From positions 62,001 to 126,000 of the forward strand of contig NZ_JAODAB010000011.1 of assembly GCF_025336485.1 (NCBI RefSeq): 64,000 nt of DNA. The letters run 5' to 3'. Source of the DNA: Pseudomonas citri (GTDB lineage Bacteria > Pseudomonadota > Gammaproteobacteria > Pseudomonadales > Pseudomonadaceae). The first letter of the stretch is position 1. Each line of letters begins with the position of its first letter. The position numbers were made by a program, and so were the translations under genes. The notes beneath the pieces are model-generated. The model did no database searches, was not told the DNA's origin, and saw only the letters and a program-made list of their open reading frames with translations. Positions 1-9,017 of this stretch are shown here, one piece after another.

Positions 1-206
1 CAGGAGGTGGGTTTCACTGTCCCGATCATCCTCGTGGCCTGTCCCTGGCCGGTAGCCCGAATCGGCACACTGGACCGGTCACCTTGAACGCCTGTCCGGA
101 TTAGCTGAAAGATGGTTTAAAGAAATTTGCAGAATTCTCTTAATGTGAGAATATCGGTCGTTAAGACGATCTGAAAACAAGAATACTGGCAGAGGCGTTC
201 GTCATC

Positions 207-1175
207 ATGAAAAACTGGAACATCAGCCATTTTCGCGACATTCATGTCCACGCCGCCACCGTCCAGGAGTGGAGCCAGGACTACAGCCAGCTAACAGCCG
301 GTTCGACCGAAAGCTCGCTCATACAATTGACGACAGCGCGTTGCCACGTATTCCGCGAGCAGATCAACCAGCGTGTGGTGCAGCATGGCGTGGCGCCCCG
401 CGACAAGATGTGCTTTGCAATGCCCATCACGGTCCCCGGGGCGATCCGGATGCAAGGACGGGAGGTGGACGACAGCAGCCTGTTCTTTCTTCACGGTGGC
501 GAAGAGTTCATGTTCCACATGCCAACGGGCATGGAACTGCTGGCCATTACGTTCGAACGTGAATTATTCGAGCAGGCGTTGGCGCAAACCGCGTCGGCCA
601 AGGAAATCAGCCAGTTGTTGCGCCAGCCGGTGATCAGGGTTCCCGCGCAACGCTTTGCCGATGCTCGTCGTCGAATGCTGGCCGTGTTCTCCCAAGCCCT
701 GGCGAATGAAGTGCCCGATCACGCGCAAGATTGGGAGCAGGCGTTGGAGCAGGCGATGCTCGGTGAGTTGTTGCAGCTCATGACCGACCCGGCATGCGAC
801 AAACATCAGCGCACGCCAAGCTCCACACGAAGTTTTATCGTCGAGAAATGCCATCGCCTGGTAACGACGGAAATGATCGACGTGCCCAGCGTGATCGAGT
901 TGTGCCAGCGCCTCCAGGTCAGTCGGCGTACCGTGCAGAACAGTTTCCGCTCGGTGACCGAGACCACCCCGCTCAATTACCTGCGCTCCGTGAGGCTCAA
1001 CGGTGTGCGCCGAACCCTGATGTCCACCCAGGCGTCGCATCTCTCGATTGGTGATGCTGCTGCACAATGGGGCTTCTATCACCTCAGCCATTTCGCGGCG
1101 GAATACCATGCGCTGTTCGCGGAGTTGCCGTCCCAAACTGCTCGCGCTGCCATCGGCCGTTGCGCTCATGCTTGA
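207..1175 (+). CDS. AraC-family transcriptional regulator
   Basis: A 322-residue protein with a C-terminal double helix-turn-helix of the AraC type from about residue 208 to 315. Visible signatures are VIELCQRLQVSRRTVQNSF in the first HTH and AAAQWGFYHLSHFAAEY in the second. The N-terminal 200 residues are a cupin-like sensing domain with no close match I recognise. The C-terminal half resembles the regulator at 23960-24952, so the two are paralogues of the FeaR/EutR-like group. It precedes a permease gene on the same strand by about 410 bases, so it may control that gene, but the ligand is unknown. Family call is firm; target is inference. Confidence 0.9.
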   Translation: MKNWNISHFRDIHVHAATVQEWSQDYSQLTAGSTESSLIQLTTARCHVFREQINQRVVQHGVAPRDKMCFAMPITVPGAIRMQGREVDDSSLFFLHGGEEFMFHMPTGMELLAITFERELFEQALAQTASAKEISQLLRQPVIRVPAQRFADARRRMLAVFSQALANEVPDHAQDWEQALEQAMLGELLQLMTDPACDKHQRTPSSTRSFIVEKCHRLVTTEMIDVPSVIELCQRLQVSRRTVQNSFRSVTETTPLNYLRSVRLNGVRRTLMSTQASHLSIGDAAAQWGFYHLSHFAAEYHALFAELPSQTARAAIGRCAHA

Positions 1176-1586
1176 ACATTTGCCCGCTGCCCTCGGTGGC
1201 GGACGGGCTTGATTCCACCAAGAGCTGGAAGAAATGAATAGCCTTCGCTGCCTGTTCATGGTCTTCGACCTGTCTCACCCGACCGATCGGTCTCTTTCAC
1301 AGCGCGACCTCCCGGGTCGTGTTGGCGTATCTGTTGCCACGTCAGATCCGATACCTCTATGACGATCACGCGATCCTGTGCGGGTTATTGCACCTTGGAT
1401 TGGAGGCGTCGATCAATCGACCCATGACCGTCGTCAGGCGCATTACCGATTTGGGATAGCGCAGCGTTCGCAGGCAGGCATAGGATCGAATCCAGCGTGC
1501 GACAAGAACAACAAGCTATTCGGTGACAGTGAGCGGTTGATTGCACCGATCCCACAGCGACTGCCTCATACAATAAGGTCAAGAAC
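1176..1586. other. Intergenic region before the APC permease
   Basis: About 410 bases without a convincing gene. It contains a perfect 12-bp palindrome, GACCGATCGGTC, at 1281-1292, and a looser CGACC-N5-GGTCG repeat at 1305-1319. Either could be a regulator site, but GC-rich palindromes this short also arise by chance. The permease ribosome binding site is probably the AAGG shortly before 1587. Confidence 0.4.
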
Positions 1587-3035
1587 ATGAGCGTACCGAT
1601 CCAGATCAACAGCTCGACGGAGTTGAAGCGTGGCGCCTTGGGTGTCGGCTTTATCATTTTCTTCGTGGTTTCGGCGGCGAGCCCGCTAAGTGTCATTGCG
1701 GGTGGCTTCCCTATTGGCATCATGCTGGGGAATGGCGCGGGCACACCGGCGTTGCTACTGCTGGCGTTGCTGGTACTGCTGGCGTTCTCAGTGGGCTACA
1801 CCACCATGTCCCGGCACGTCACCAATGCCGGTGGTTTCTATGCCTTCACCTCCCGGGGCCTGGGTGGCCTGGCTGGCGGCGCGGCGGGCGTGTTGGCGAT
1901 GTTTGCCTACAACATCCTTCAGATCGGCCTCTATGGCATGTTTGGCGGCGTGGTCAGTGGCACCATGGCCGCCGTCTTCGGCTTGGAGTTGCCCTGGTGG
2001 TCCTATTCGTTGATGGCGATGGCCAGCATCGCGATCCTGGGGTATCGCAAGATCGATCTTTCGGCCCGCCTGCTCTCGATTGTGGTGATTGCCGAGTATC
2101 TGGCCATCCTGACCCTGGATTTCGCCATCCTCAAAACCGGCGGTGACAGCGGTATCAATCTCGATTCGTTCGACCGCAGTCATGTGTTGAGCGGCACTCC
2201 GTCAATCGGCTTGCTGTTCTGCTTCGCGGCGTTCATCGGTTTCGAGGCCACGACGATTTACGGCGAAGAGGCCAAGAACCCGCAGCGCACCATCCCCATC
2301 GCGACCTATTGCTCGGTATTGCTGATTGGTGGTTTCTACGCGCTGTCGGTCTGGTCGATGGTGGTGGGCGTCGGGGCGGATAAAATCGTGGCCACGCTTC
2401 AAGCCTTGCAGGACCCGACGACGTTTATCTATGGCATGTCCGACCACTTTGTCGGCCCGCACCTGACCCAGATTATCCGGGTGCTGTTCATGGTCAGTAT
2501 CTATGCCGGGCTGTTGGCCTTTCATAACGCCGCGGCACGTTACTTCTACGCCATCGGGCGTGATGGTCTGTTGCCGCGCCAGTTGGGGACGACCCATCGC
2601 GTCCACCAGAGTCCTCACATGGGTTCGGCGTTGCAAAGCCTGATCTCGGCGGTGGTCGTGCTGATTTTCGCCGCCATGGATGCCGACCCGATCCTGCAGC
2701 TGTTCGCCTGGCTCTCCAACCTGGCCACGCTGTGCGTGATCTTGCTGATGGCGATTACGTCGGCTGCGGTATTCGTCTTCTTCCAGCGCCACCCCGAGCT
2801 CAATCTGGGGATTTGGCGTGGGCGGTTATTCCCCGGTTTTTCTTGCCTGGCCCTGTTGCTGGTGATGGTCCTCGCGGTGGTGCACTTCGATGTGTTGACG
2901 GGCGCTAGCATGGCCTTGTCCTACAGCCTCTGCGCCATTATTCCCGTAGCCCTGCTGGCCGGCGTGGTCTTGGCCGCCCGACTTCGCAAGACATCGCCGC
3001 AACGGTACCTGGCATTGGGTAGCCACAAGCTCTAA
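1587..3035 (+). CDS. APC superfamily amino acid/amine permease
   Basis: A 482-residue integral membrane protein with about twelve hydrophobic segments. It starts with the glycine-rich first helix (GVGFIIFFVVSAASPLSVIAGG) and has the FIGFEATTIYGEEAKNPQRTIP signature around residues 212-236, characteristic of APC transporters. It should import an amino acid, amine or organic acid by cation symport at the inner membrane. It lies between an AraC gene and a convergent IclR gene and is followed by a catabolic operon, so it may bring in that operon's substrate (inference). Substrate cannot be read from the sequence. Confidence 0.9.
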   Translation: MSVPIQINSSTELKRGALGVGFIIFFVVSAASPLSVIAGGFPIGIMLGNGAGTPALLLLALLVLLAFSVGYTTMSRHVTNAGGFYAFTSRGLGGLAGGAAGVLAMFAYNILQIGLYGMFGGVVSGTMAAVFGLELPWWSYSLMAMASIAILGYRKIDLSARLLSIVVIAEYLAILTLDFAILKTGGDSGINLDSFDRSHVLSGTPSIGLLFCFAAFIGFEATTIYGEEAKNPQRTIPIATYCSVLLIGGFYALSVWSMVVGVGADKIVATLQALQDPTTFIYGMSDHFVGPHLTQIIRVLFMVSIYAGLLAFHNAAARYFYAIGRDGLLPRQLGTTHRVHQSPHMGSALQSLISAVVVLIFAAMDADPILQLFAWLSNLATLCVILLMAITSAAVFVFFQRHPELNLGIWRGRLFPGFSCLALLLVMVLAVVHFDVLTGASMALSYSLCAIIPVALLAGVVLAARLRKTSPQRYLALGSHKL

Positions 3036-3083
3036 AGCATTCCCAGGCTTTCGTACAGAACCTAACGCCACCGCCTGCGTCTG

Positions 3084-3839
3084 TTATTCGTTCACGGCGG
3101 CCTGGTTCTGCATGTTTTCGGCAATGCGCCGGGTCGTCTCCACCACCATGTCGATGACCGTTTCCTGGCGCAGCAGCTTGAAGCTCTGGCTGCTGCCGAC
3201 GGCGGACAGGCTGCCGACCACCTCGTCGAGGTCGGCCTGGATGATCGGTGCAGCGATACCGGTCAGGCCCAGGTTGAGTTCGTCGTGGGTCAGGCAATAG
3301 CCGTCCTTGCGGATTTTTTTCGCGGCCTTGGAGAAACCGGCCCAGTCATACGGGCTGTCCGGGTCGTTGGCCATGTGCTCGTCGAACAGGCGCTGCAGGC
3401 GCCGGCCCTTCTGGAAGGCGATCAGCACCTTGGATTGTGCGCCGCGAAAAAACGGCAGCGGCTGGCCGCGTCCAAAAGCGAAGCGGTAGGTATCACTCGG
3501 TTCGGCGATGTAGGTGTTGATGATGTGACCGTCATAAAAAACGCTGGCGAACACGGCGAGGCCCGTCTCGTCGGACAGCTCGTGCATCAACTCACGACCC
3601 GCCACGAGAATCGGATCGTACTGCCGCATCATCCAATCCAGTTCGATGATGCGCGGTCCCAGGCCGTAATGGCCGGCATCCACCCGGGTCAGCAAACCGG
3701 CATCACACAGATCCTTGACGTAGCGGTACACGGTTGCCCGCGACAGGCCCATGCGCTCGGCGATGGCGTCGGGGGCGATTTTCAGGGTTTTGGGGCCGAA
3801 GAGGTCGAGGACGCTCAGCATCTTGCTCAGGCTGCTCAT
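3084..3839 (-). CDS. IclR-family transcriptional regulator
   Basis: A 251-residue protein with an N-terminal winged helix (residues about 5-60, IAERMGLSRATVYRYVKDL is the recognition region) and a C-terminal IclR effector domain with the expected GLTGIAAPI segment. It is divergent from the nine-gene operon starting at 4089, separated by about 250 AT-rich bases. That is the usual arrangement for an IclR protein controlling an aromatic-catabolism operon. It probably represses or activates that operon in response to the pathway substrate, and may also act on the permease gene it converges with. Family firm, target inferred. Confidence 0.93.
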   Translation of the reverse strand: MSSLSKMLSVLDLFGPKTLKIAPDAIAERMGLSRATVYRYVKDLCDAGLLTRVDAGHYGLGPRIIELDWMMRQYDPILVAGRELMHELSDETGLAVFASVFYDGHIINTYIAEPSDTYRFAFGRGQPLPFFRGAQSKVLIAFQKGRRLQRLFDEHMANDPDSPYDWAGFSKAAKKIRKDGYCLTHDELNLGLTGIAAPIIQADLDEVVGSLSAVGSSQSFKLLRQETVIDMVVETTRRIAENMQNQAAVNE

Positions 3840-3983
3840 TTTTCTCCTAGGAACAGGGATCGCAGATTGGGGGGGCGAAATAGGTACGCACTATAGGTAG
3901 GCGAAGCGGTGATGAAAAGTCGCCGCCTCGCAGTGCTTGAGAAATATAACCGTGAAAGCGGTTTTTTTGGCTATTAAATATGC

Positions 3984-4057
3984 ATAAATCTCAAAATATG
4001 ATTTTAATGATGAAAAAATGATTGTTTTGTTGTGTGTTGTATGTGATAAATCTCAAA
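3984..4057. promoter_or_regulatory. Paired ATAAATCTCAAA repeats in the IclR/operon intergenic region
   Basis: The 12-mer ATAAATCTCAAA occurs at 3984-3995 and again at 4046-4057, in direct orientation 62 bp apart. They lie in an AT-rich stretch that contrasts with the GC-rich surroundings. The position between the IclR gene and the operon start at 4089 suggests regulator binding sites or promoter elements. No clear sigma70 pair can be assigned with confidence. Confidence 0.45.
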
Positions 4058-4088
4058 CACGACACGCGTTCGAGCATGAGGGCCCGAC

Positions 4089-5630
4089 ATGAATGGTGCA
4101 CAACTGATAGTGAAGGCCGCGGTGGCAAGCGGTATCGAGTACTGCTTCGCCAACCCCGGGACGACAGAAATTCCCTTGGTGGCGGCCTTGGCTGATGCGC
4201 CAGCCCTGAAACCGGTGTTGTCCTTGTTCGAAGGCGTCTGTACCGGTGCGGCGGACGGCTATGGCCGAGTGGCCGGCAAACCGGCGATGACCCTGACGCA
4301 CCTGGGGCCCGGCTTTGCCAACGGCATTGCCAACCTGCACAACGCCCGCCGTGCGAACACACCCATCGTCAACGTGATTGGCGACCACGCCTCATGGCAC
4401 GTCAATTACGATCCGCCGCTGGCCAGTGACATCCAGGCCTTGGCCGGGACCGTCTCTGGCTGGGTGCGTACCTCGCGCACCGCAGCAGGGACAGGGGAAG
4501 ACCTGCAGGAAGCCGTGCGAGCTGCCTGGCAGGCCAAAGGGCAAATTGCTAGCCTGATTCTGCCGATGGATTTGCAAGCCCATGCGGTGGCGCACAACGC
4601 TGACTTCGCAGCAGTGCAGGCGCCGGTCCGGCGTTTCGCCGGCGACCGGATCGAGACGGTGGCGCAGGCACTGCGCGATGGACAGCGCCTGGTGTTTATC
4701 GTGGGGGATCAAGGCCTGTCCGTTGCTGGTCTGGAAGCGGCGGGGCGCTTGTCTCGATTGCCCGGTGTGCGCTTGTTCGCCGAGACCTTTCCTCGGCTCA
4801 GCTACCGGGGCGGCGGTTTGCCGGACCTGGATCGCCTGCCGTATTTCCCGGAAGTGGCCATCGAAATCCTCGACCAATATGACGCAGTGGTTTGCGCCGG
4901 GGTGCCGGAGCCCATCAGCTATTTCGGCTACGAAGGCATCCCGTCGCGCCTGGCGGCACGTGAGCGTTTGCTGTTGTTGGCCGATGTAGGCGATGACGTT
5001 GCAGGCGCACTGACGGCCCTGGCCGACGCCCTCGATGCACCCGCTTACGTGCCAACGCCGACCGGTGTTGCCTTGCCACCGGGTCATGCCGAACTGACCC
5101 CTCAGTCAGTGGGGCAAGTATTGGCGGCTTCATTGCCAGACGACAGCATTGTCTCGGTGGAGGGCGGCATTTGCGGCTATCCATTCTTCACGGCCTCCGC
5201 CAATGCCGCACGGCACCGGGTACTGACCAACACCGGTGGCGCGATCGGCCAGGGAATTCCGGTGGGGTTCGGCGCCGCCCTGGCGGAACGGGGCAACCGC
5301 GTGTTCTGCCTGCAATCCGACGGCAGCGCCCAATACACCATCCAGACCCTGTGGAGCATCGCCCGCGAGCAGTTGCCCGTGGTGATCCTGATCGCTGCCA
5401 ACCATCGCTACGCGATCCTGCAGAACGAGTTGCGCCGTTTTGGCGTGACCGAGTTCGGCCCGCAGGCCTTGAGCCTGACGGAACTCGATCGCCCACGTGT
5501 TGACTGGAAGGCGTTGGCCAAAGGGTACGGCGTCCCCGCCAGTACGGTGCACACCAATGCCGAACTGCAACGGGCCTTGGCCAATGCCATGGCCGAAAGA
5601 GGACCGTGCCTGATCGAGATGGCGCTGTGA
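4089..5630 (+). CDS. ThDP-dependent enzyme, benzoylformate decarboxylase/acetolactate synthase-like
   Basis: A 513-residue thiamine diphosphate enzyme, first gene of the 4.1-13.4 kb operon. The cofactor-activating glutamate is E48 (LFEGVCTGAADGYGR). A histidine at 71 (THLGPG) aligns by eye with the active-site His70 of Pseudomonas benzoylformate decarboxylase. The ThDP/Mg motif is near residues 410-438 but starts SDGS instead of GDGS. Domain order is PYR (1-165), central (about 180-320) and PP (about 340-510). The family includes acetolactate synthase and 2-oxo acid decarboxylases. The aldehyde dehydrogenase next door favours decarboxylation of a 2-oxo acid to an aldehyde (inference). There is no small regulatory subunit nearby, which argues against true acetolactate synthase. 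Confidence 0.85.
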   Translation: MNGAQLIVKAAVASGIEYCFANPGTTEIPLVAALADAPALKPVLSLFEGVCTGAADGYGRVAGKPAMTLTHLGPGFANGIANLHNARRANTPIVNVIGDHASWHVNYDPPLASDIQALAGTVSGWVRTSRTAAGTGEDLQEAVRAAWQAKGQIASLILPMDLQAHAVAHNADFAAVQAPVRRFAGDRIETVAQALRDGQRLVFIVGDQGLSVAGLEAAGRLSRLPGVRLFAETFPRLSYRGGGLPDLDRLPYFPEVAIEILDQYDAVVCAGVPEPISYFGYEGIPSRLAARERLLLLADVGDDVAGALTALADALDAPAYVPTPTGVALPPGHAELTPQSVGQVLAASLPDDSIVSVEGGICGYPFFTASANAARHRVLTNTGGAIGQGIPVGFGAALAERGNRVFCLQSDGSAQYTIQTLWSIAREQLPVVILIAANHRYAILQNELRRFGVTEFGPQALSLTELDRPRVDWKALAKGYGVPASTVHTNAELQRALANAMAERGPCLIEMAL

Positions 5631-5641
5631 AGGAGGGGGCT

Positions 5642-7132
5642 ATGAGTCAGATCCAATTATTACCCGCGGTCCAGGCCCTGTTGTCCCAGCCCGGTCGTCT
5701 GTTCCTGGGCGGAACCTGGCAGGACGCGGCCAGCGGTCGCCGTTTTGTGGTGGAGAACCCGGCCACCGAATGCGCATTGACCGAGGTGGCCGAAGGCGAC
5801 GCCCGTGATGTCGATACAGCAGTCGATGCCGCTCGTACGGCGTTCAACGGCGAATGGGCCCGACAGTCGCCAGCCCAGCGCGGATTGCTGTTGTTGCGCC
5901 TGGCTGAACTGCTTGACCAGCACCGCGAAGAGCTGGCGCAACTGATCACCCTGGAGAACGGCAAGCCAATCGCTAACGCCCGCGGTGAGGCGGCGAGCGC
6001 GGCGAATATCGTGCGTTACTTCGCGGGTTGGCCAACCAAGATCGAAGGCAGCACGCTGCCCGTCTCGCCGGCCAGTGGCGCGCCGATGCTCAATTACACC
6101 CTGCGCGAACCCGTGGGCGTCTGTGCGCTGATCGTGCCGTGGAATTTCCCGCTGACGATGTGCGTGTGGAAGCTGGGCCCAGCGCTGGCCACGGGCTGTG
6201 TCGCGGTGCTCAAGCCTGCCGAGCAAACGCCGTTGGTGGCGATTCGGTTGGTGCAACTGATCGAGGCCGCCGGTTTCCCTCCGGGTGTCGTCAACCTGAT
6301 CACCGGCCTTGGGGCCGCAACCGGCGCGCCACTGGCCCAGCATCCCGGCGTGGACAAAATCGCCTTCACCGGTTCGACCCAGGTGGGGCGGCTGATCGCT
6401 CAAGGCGCCACGAGCAATATGAAAAAGGTCTCGCTGGAGTTGGGGGGCAAGTCGCCCAACATCATCTTGCCGGACGCCGACATCGTGCGGGCCGCCAAGG
6501 GTGCCGCCGATGGCATTTTCTATAACCAGGGCCAGGTCTGCACGGCGGGATCGCGTCTGTATGTGCACGCCAGTGTGCTCGATCAGGTCCTTGAAGAACT
6601 CCGGCGTCACGCGAACGCTCACGTCCTCGGCCCTGGCCTGGACCCGTCCAGCAGCATGGGGCCCCTGGTGTCGGCACGGCAATTGAGCACCGTCAGCGGC
6701 TACTTGCAGCGGGGCCTGGAGGAAGGCGCGGAACTGATTTGCGGTGGCGGCAGGCCTGCTCACCTGGAGCGCGGACATTTCATCGAGCCGAGTGTGTTTC
6801 TTGATCGCGCCGAACGCGCCTGTATTGCCCGGGAAGAAATCTTCGGTCCAGTCCTGACGGTCATGAGTTGGACTGACATCGACGAGTTGGTGTTGCGCGC
6901 CAATGACTCTCCCTACGGCCTGGCCGCCGGCCTCTGGACCCGCGACTTGCGCTCGGCCCACCGGGTGGCGGCGCAGCTCAAGGCCGGGTCAGTGTGGATC
7001 AACTGTTGGAACGTCGTCGACCCGGCTTCGCCGTTCGGTGGCTACAAGCAATCCGGCTGGGGCCGGGAAATGGGGAAAAACGTCATCGACGCCTACACCG
7101 AGACCAAGAGTGTGTTTGTCGATCTGGCCTGA
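5642..7132 (+). CDS. NAD(P)-dependent aldehyde dehydrogenase
   Basis: A 496-residue ALDH-superfamily enzyme. The catalytic cysteine is C300 (NQGQVCTAGSR), the general base E266 (LELGGKSPN), and the PWNFP nucleotide-binding segment is near residue 167. I start it at 5642 because AAGGAGGGGG lies immediately upstream; the frame is open further 5' but overlaps the previous gene. The gap to the ThDP enzyme gene is 11 bases, so they are co-translated. It probably oxidises the aldehyde released by the upstream enzyme to a carboxylate, as MdlD does after MdlC in mandelate catabolism. Substrate unknown. Confidence 0.92.
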   Translation: MSQIQLLPAVQALLSQPGRLFLGGTWQDAASGRRFVVENPATECALTEVAEGDARDVDTAVDAARTAFNGEWARQSPAQRGLLLLRLAELLDQHREELAQLITLENGKPIANARGEAASAANIVRYFAGWPTKIEGSTLPVSPASGAPMLNYTLREPVGVCALIVPWNFPLTMCVWKLGPALATGCVAVLKPAEQTPLVAIRLVQLIEAAGFPPGVVNLITGLGAATGAPLAQHPGVDKIAFTGSTQVGRLIAQGATSNMKKVSLELGGKSPNIILPDADIVRAAKGAADGIFYNQGQVCTAGSRLYVHASVLDQVLEELRRHANAHVLGPGLDPSSSMGPLVSARQLSTVSGYLQRGLEEGAELICGGGRPAHLERGHFIEPSVFLDRAERACIAREEIFGPVLTVMSWTDIDELVLRANDSPYGLAAGLWTRDLRSAHRVAAQLKAGSVWINCWNVVDPASPFGGYKQSGWGREMGKNVIDAYTETKSVFVDLA

Positions 7133-7158
7133 GCTGAATAATCACAAGAGGAACTGCT

Positions 7159-7953
7159 ATGGATCTGGAATTGCAAGGCCGCGTGGCAATCGTCACCGGT
7201 GGTGGCATGGGGATTGGCAAGGAAGTCGCCCGTTTTCTGTCCCAGGAAGGCTGCAAGGTAGTGATTTGTGCCCGTCGCATGGAATTTCTCCAGCAAGCGG
7301 CCGAAGAAATCACCGCGCAAACGGGGAACGAAGTGTTGCCGCTGTATTGCGACACCAACCAGATGTCCGCCGTGGCGGACATGGTGCAAGCCGCCTACAA
7401 GCACTTCGGCCGTATCGACATTCTGGTCAACGGTGCAGCGGCACCTTCCGGGGTGGTGCGCAACGACATCGAGCACGCCGGCGATGACGAGCTGTTGTCC
7501 GACCTCAATACCAAAGTGATCGGTTACTTCCGTTGCGCCAAGGCCGTGACCCCGCACATGAAGGCCGGCGGCTTCGGTCGCATCATCAATATCGGTGGTT
7601 TGACCGGGCGTGGCAGCAAGGTGCTTTCGGGCATGCGCAACCTGGCCATCGCCCATATGACCAAAACCCTTTCCGACCAATTGGGCCCGGCCGGCATCAC
7701 CGTCAACCTGATTCACCCTGGCGTGGTGGACACCCCGCATATCCAGGAGCTGTACGAGCGTGAAGGGGTCAAGCAGGGTAAGACGCCGGGGCAGGTCGAG
7801 CAAGGCTACATCGACGCGACACCGATCCGCCGTACCTTGGCACCCATCGAAATGGGCTGGCTGATTGGTTTCCTGGCGTCTCCGAAGGCCGGTGCAGTGA
7901 CGGGGGAGTCCATCGGTATCGACGGTGGCCTGACCCGTGGCATCTTCATTTGA
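7159..7953 (+). CDS. SDR-fold protein lacking the canonical catalytic residues
   Basis: A 264-residue Rossmann protein with the cofactor motif TGGGMGIG at the N-terminus, the NGAAAP equivalent of NNAG, and the IDGGLTRG C-terminal signature. The active site departs from the family. Where S...YxxxK is expected, the sequence reads INIGGLTGRGSKVLSGMRN, so the serine is glycine, the tyrosine position is serine and the lysine position is asparagine. It is therefore either a divergent SDR subgroup with another mechanism or a binding protein. It lies in the operon 26 bases after the ALDH gene and 12 bases before the propeller gene. Confidence 0.88.
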   Translation: MDLELQGRVAIVTGGGMGIGKEVARFLSQEGCKVVICARRMEFLQQAAEEITAQTGNEVLPLYCDTNQMSAVADMVQAAYKHFGRIDILVNGAAAPSGVVRNDIEHAGDDELLSDLNTKVIGYFRCAKAVTPHMKAGGFGRIINIGGLTGRGSKVLSGMRNLAIAHMTKTLSDQLGPAGITVNLIHPGVVDTPHIQELYEREGVKQGKTPGQVEQGYIDATPIRRTLAPIEMGWLIGFLASPKAGAVTGESIGIDGGLTRGIFI

Positions 7954-7965
7954 GGAGCAACAGCG

Positions 7966-9006
7966 ATGAGTAACGGAACCCTTTTGGTCGCCACCGTTGG
8001 CCAGGCCGTGATCCGCAGTGCCGATGCTGGCCGCACCTGGCATCGCCTCGGCCTGGGACAAGACCTGGAATTCGATGCGATCACCCGATCCCTGAGCTTG
8101 CACCCTGGTGCGCCAGAGGTGATTTATGCCGGTACGGACATTGGCCTGTGTGTCAGCCATGACACCGGTGGCCATTGGCAGCAGGTCGACTCGCCCTTCA
8201 ACGGGCAGACCGTGTGGAAGGTGGCCGTCGACCCGCAGGATGCGCAACGGATTTTTGTCGGCACCGGTGCGCCGTCGCGTGCCGTGCTGTGGCGTACCCT
8301 CGACGGTGGCCAGACCTGGGACCGCGCACCCGTGGATATCCCGGAGTTCTGCGAAGGTGTCAGTCGGCCCCGTTTGCTGGCTTTCGCCTATGACCCGACC
8401 GACCGCGACCAGCTCTGGTTCGGCTTGGAAGAGGGCGGGTTGTTTCACTCGCGTGATGGCGGTGATACCTGGACGCGGGTCGATGATCGGTTGCTGTGGG
8501 ACTACAACTCGGACGTCCATAACATCCTGGTGCTGCCCAACCATGGCGAAAAAGTCATCGTGGTGGTGTGTGTCAACGCGGTCTACCGTAGCCTGGATGA
8601 AGGCCGGACGTGGACAGGCATTGTGGCGCGCGAAACCTTCGGCCTCTATTACGTGCGCGCCATGAATGCACCGTTGGGCACGCAAAGCAGCCTGTACCTG
8701 AGCATTTCCGACGGCACCCCCGGCACCACCAGCAAAGTCCTGGTCTCCCATGACGCGGCGCTCAGTTGGGAAGTGCTACCGCTTCCCCAGCAACCCAATT
8801 CCTGCGTCTGGGCCATCGGTATCAACCCGGCCGACCCTCGGCAACTCCTGGCCGGTACCAAGTACGGCCACCTGTTCACATCCGAGAACGGCGGTGACGG
8901 TTGGCAGAAGCAGTGGCGTGAGTTCAGTGAAATCGCCGATGTGCTTTGGACCCCCGCTACGGCGCAGATCAAGGCCGGACACCAGTCCATCGTCAAAAAG
9001 AACTGA
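7966..9006 (+). CDS. Cytoplasmic seven-Asp-box (BNR) beta-propeller protein
   Basis: A 346-residue protein built from seven Asp-box repeats (S-x-D-x-G-x-T-W type). They begin at about residues 18, 64, 111, 162, 209, 261 and 306, a regular spacing of 45-52 residues that predicts a seven-bladed propeller. Examples are SADAGRTW, SRDGGDTW and SENGGDGW. There is no signal peptide, unlike sialidases and photosystem assembly factors with this fold. It sits in the middle of the catabolic operon with 12- and 11-base gaps to its neighbours. No enzymatic role can be assigned. It might be a lactonase/hydrolase-like enzyme, a scaffold or a sensor. Confidence 0.85.
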   Translation: MSNGTLLVATVGQAVIRSADAGRTWHRLGLGQDLEFDAITRSLSLHPGAPEVIYAGTDIGLCVSHDTGGHWQQVDSPFNGQTVWKVAVDPQDAQRIFVGTGAPSRAVLWRTLDGGQTWDRAPVDIPEFCEGVSRPRLLAFAYDPTDRDQLWFGLEEGGLFHSRDGGDTWTRVDDRLLWDYNSDVHNILVLPNHGEKVIVVVCVNAVYRSLDEGRTWTGIVARETFGLYYVRAMNAPLGTQSSLYLSISDGTPGTTSKVLVSHDAALSWEVLPLPQQPNSCVWAIGINPADPRQLLAGTKYGHLFTSENGGDGWQKQWREFSEIADVLWTPATAQIKAGHQSIVKKN

Positions 9007-9017
9007 GGTATCGCGCG

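Noticed and set aside
1281..1292. GACCGATCGGTC palindrome as a regulator site
   Set aside because: Short, GC-rich, not positioned at a recognisable promoter, and no second copy seen nearby; kept only as a note.
1378..1590. A 70-codon frame before the APC permease
   Set aside because: No ribosome site, no homology I recognise, and it overlaps the permease start and leader.
4089..5630. True acetolactate synthase for branched-chain amino acid synthesis
   Set aside because: No regulatory small subunit and no ilv neighbours; operon partners are catabolic.
7093..8751. A 552-codon minus-strand open frame over the SDR and propeller genes
   Set aside because: His/Gly/Gln-rich shadow translation with no family features; the plus-strand genes have ribosome sites and motifs.
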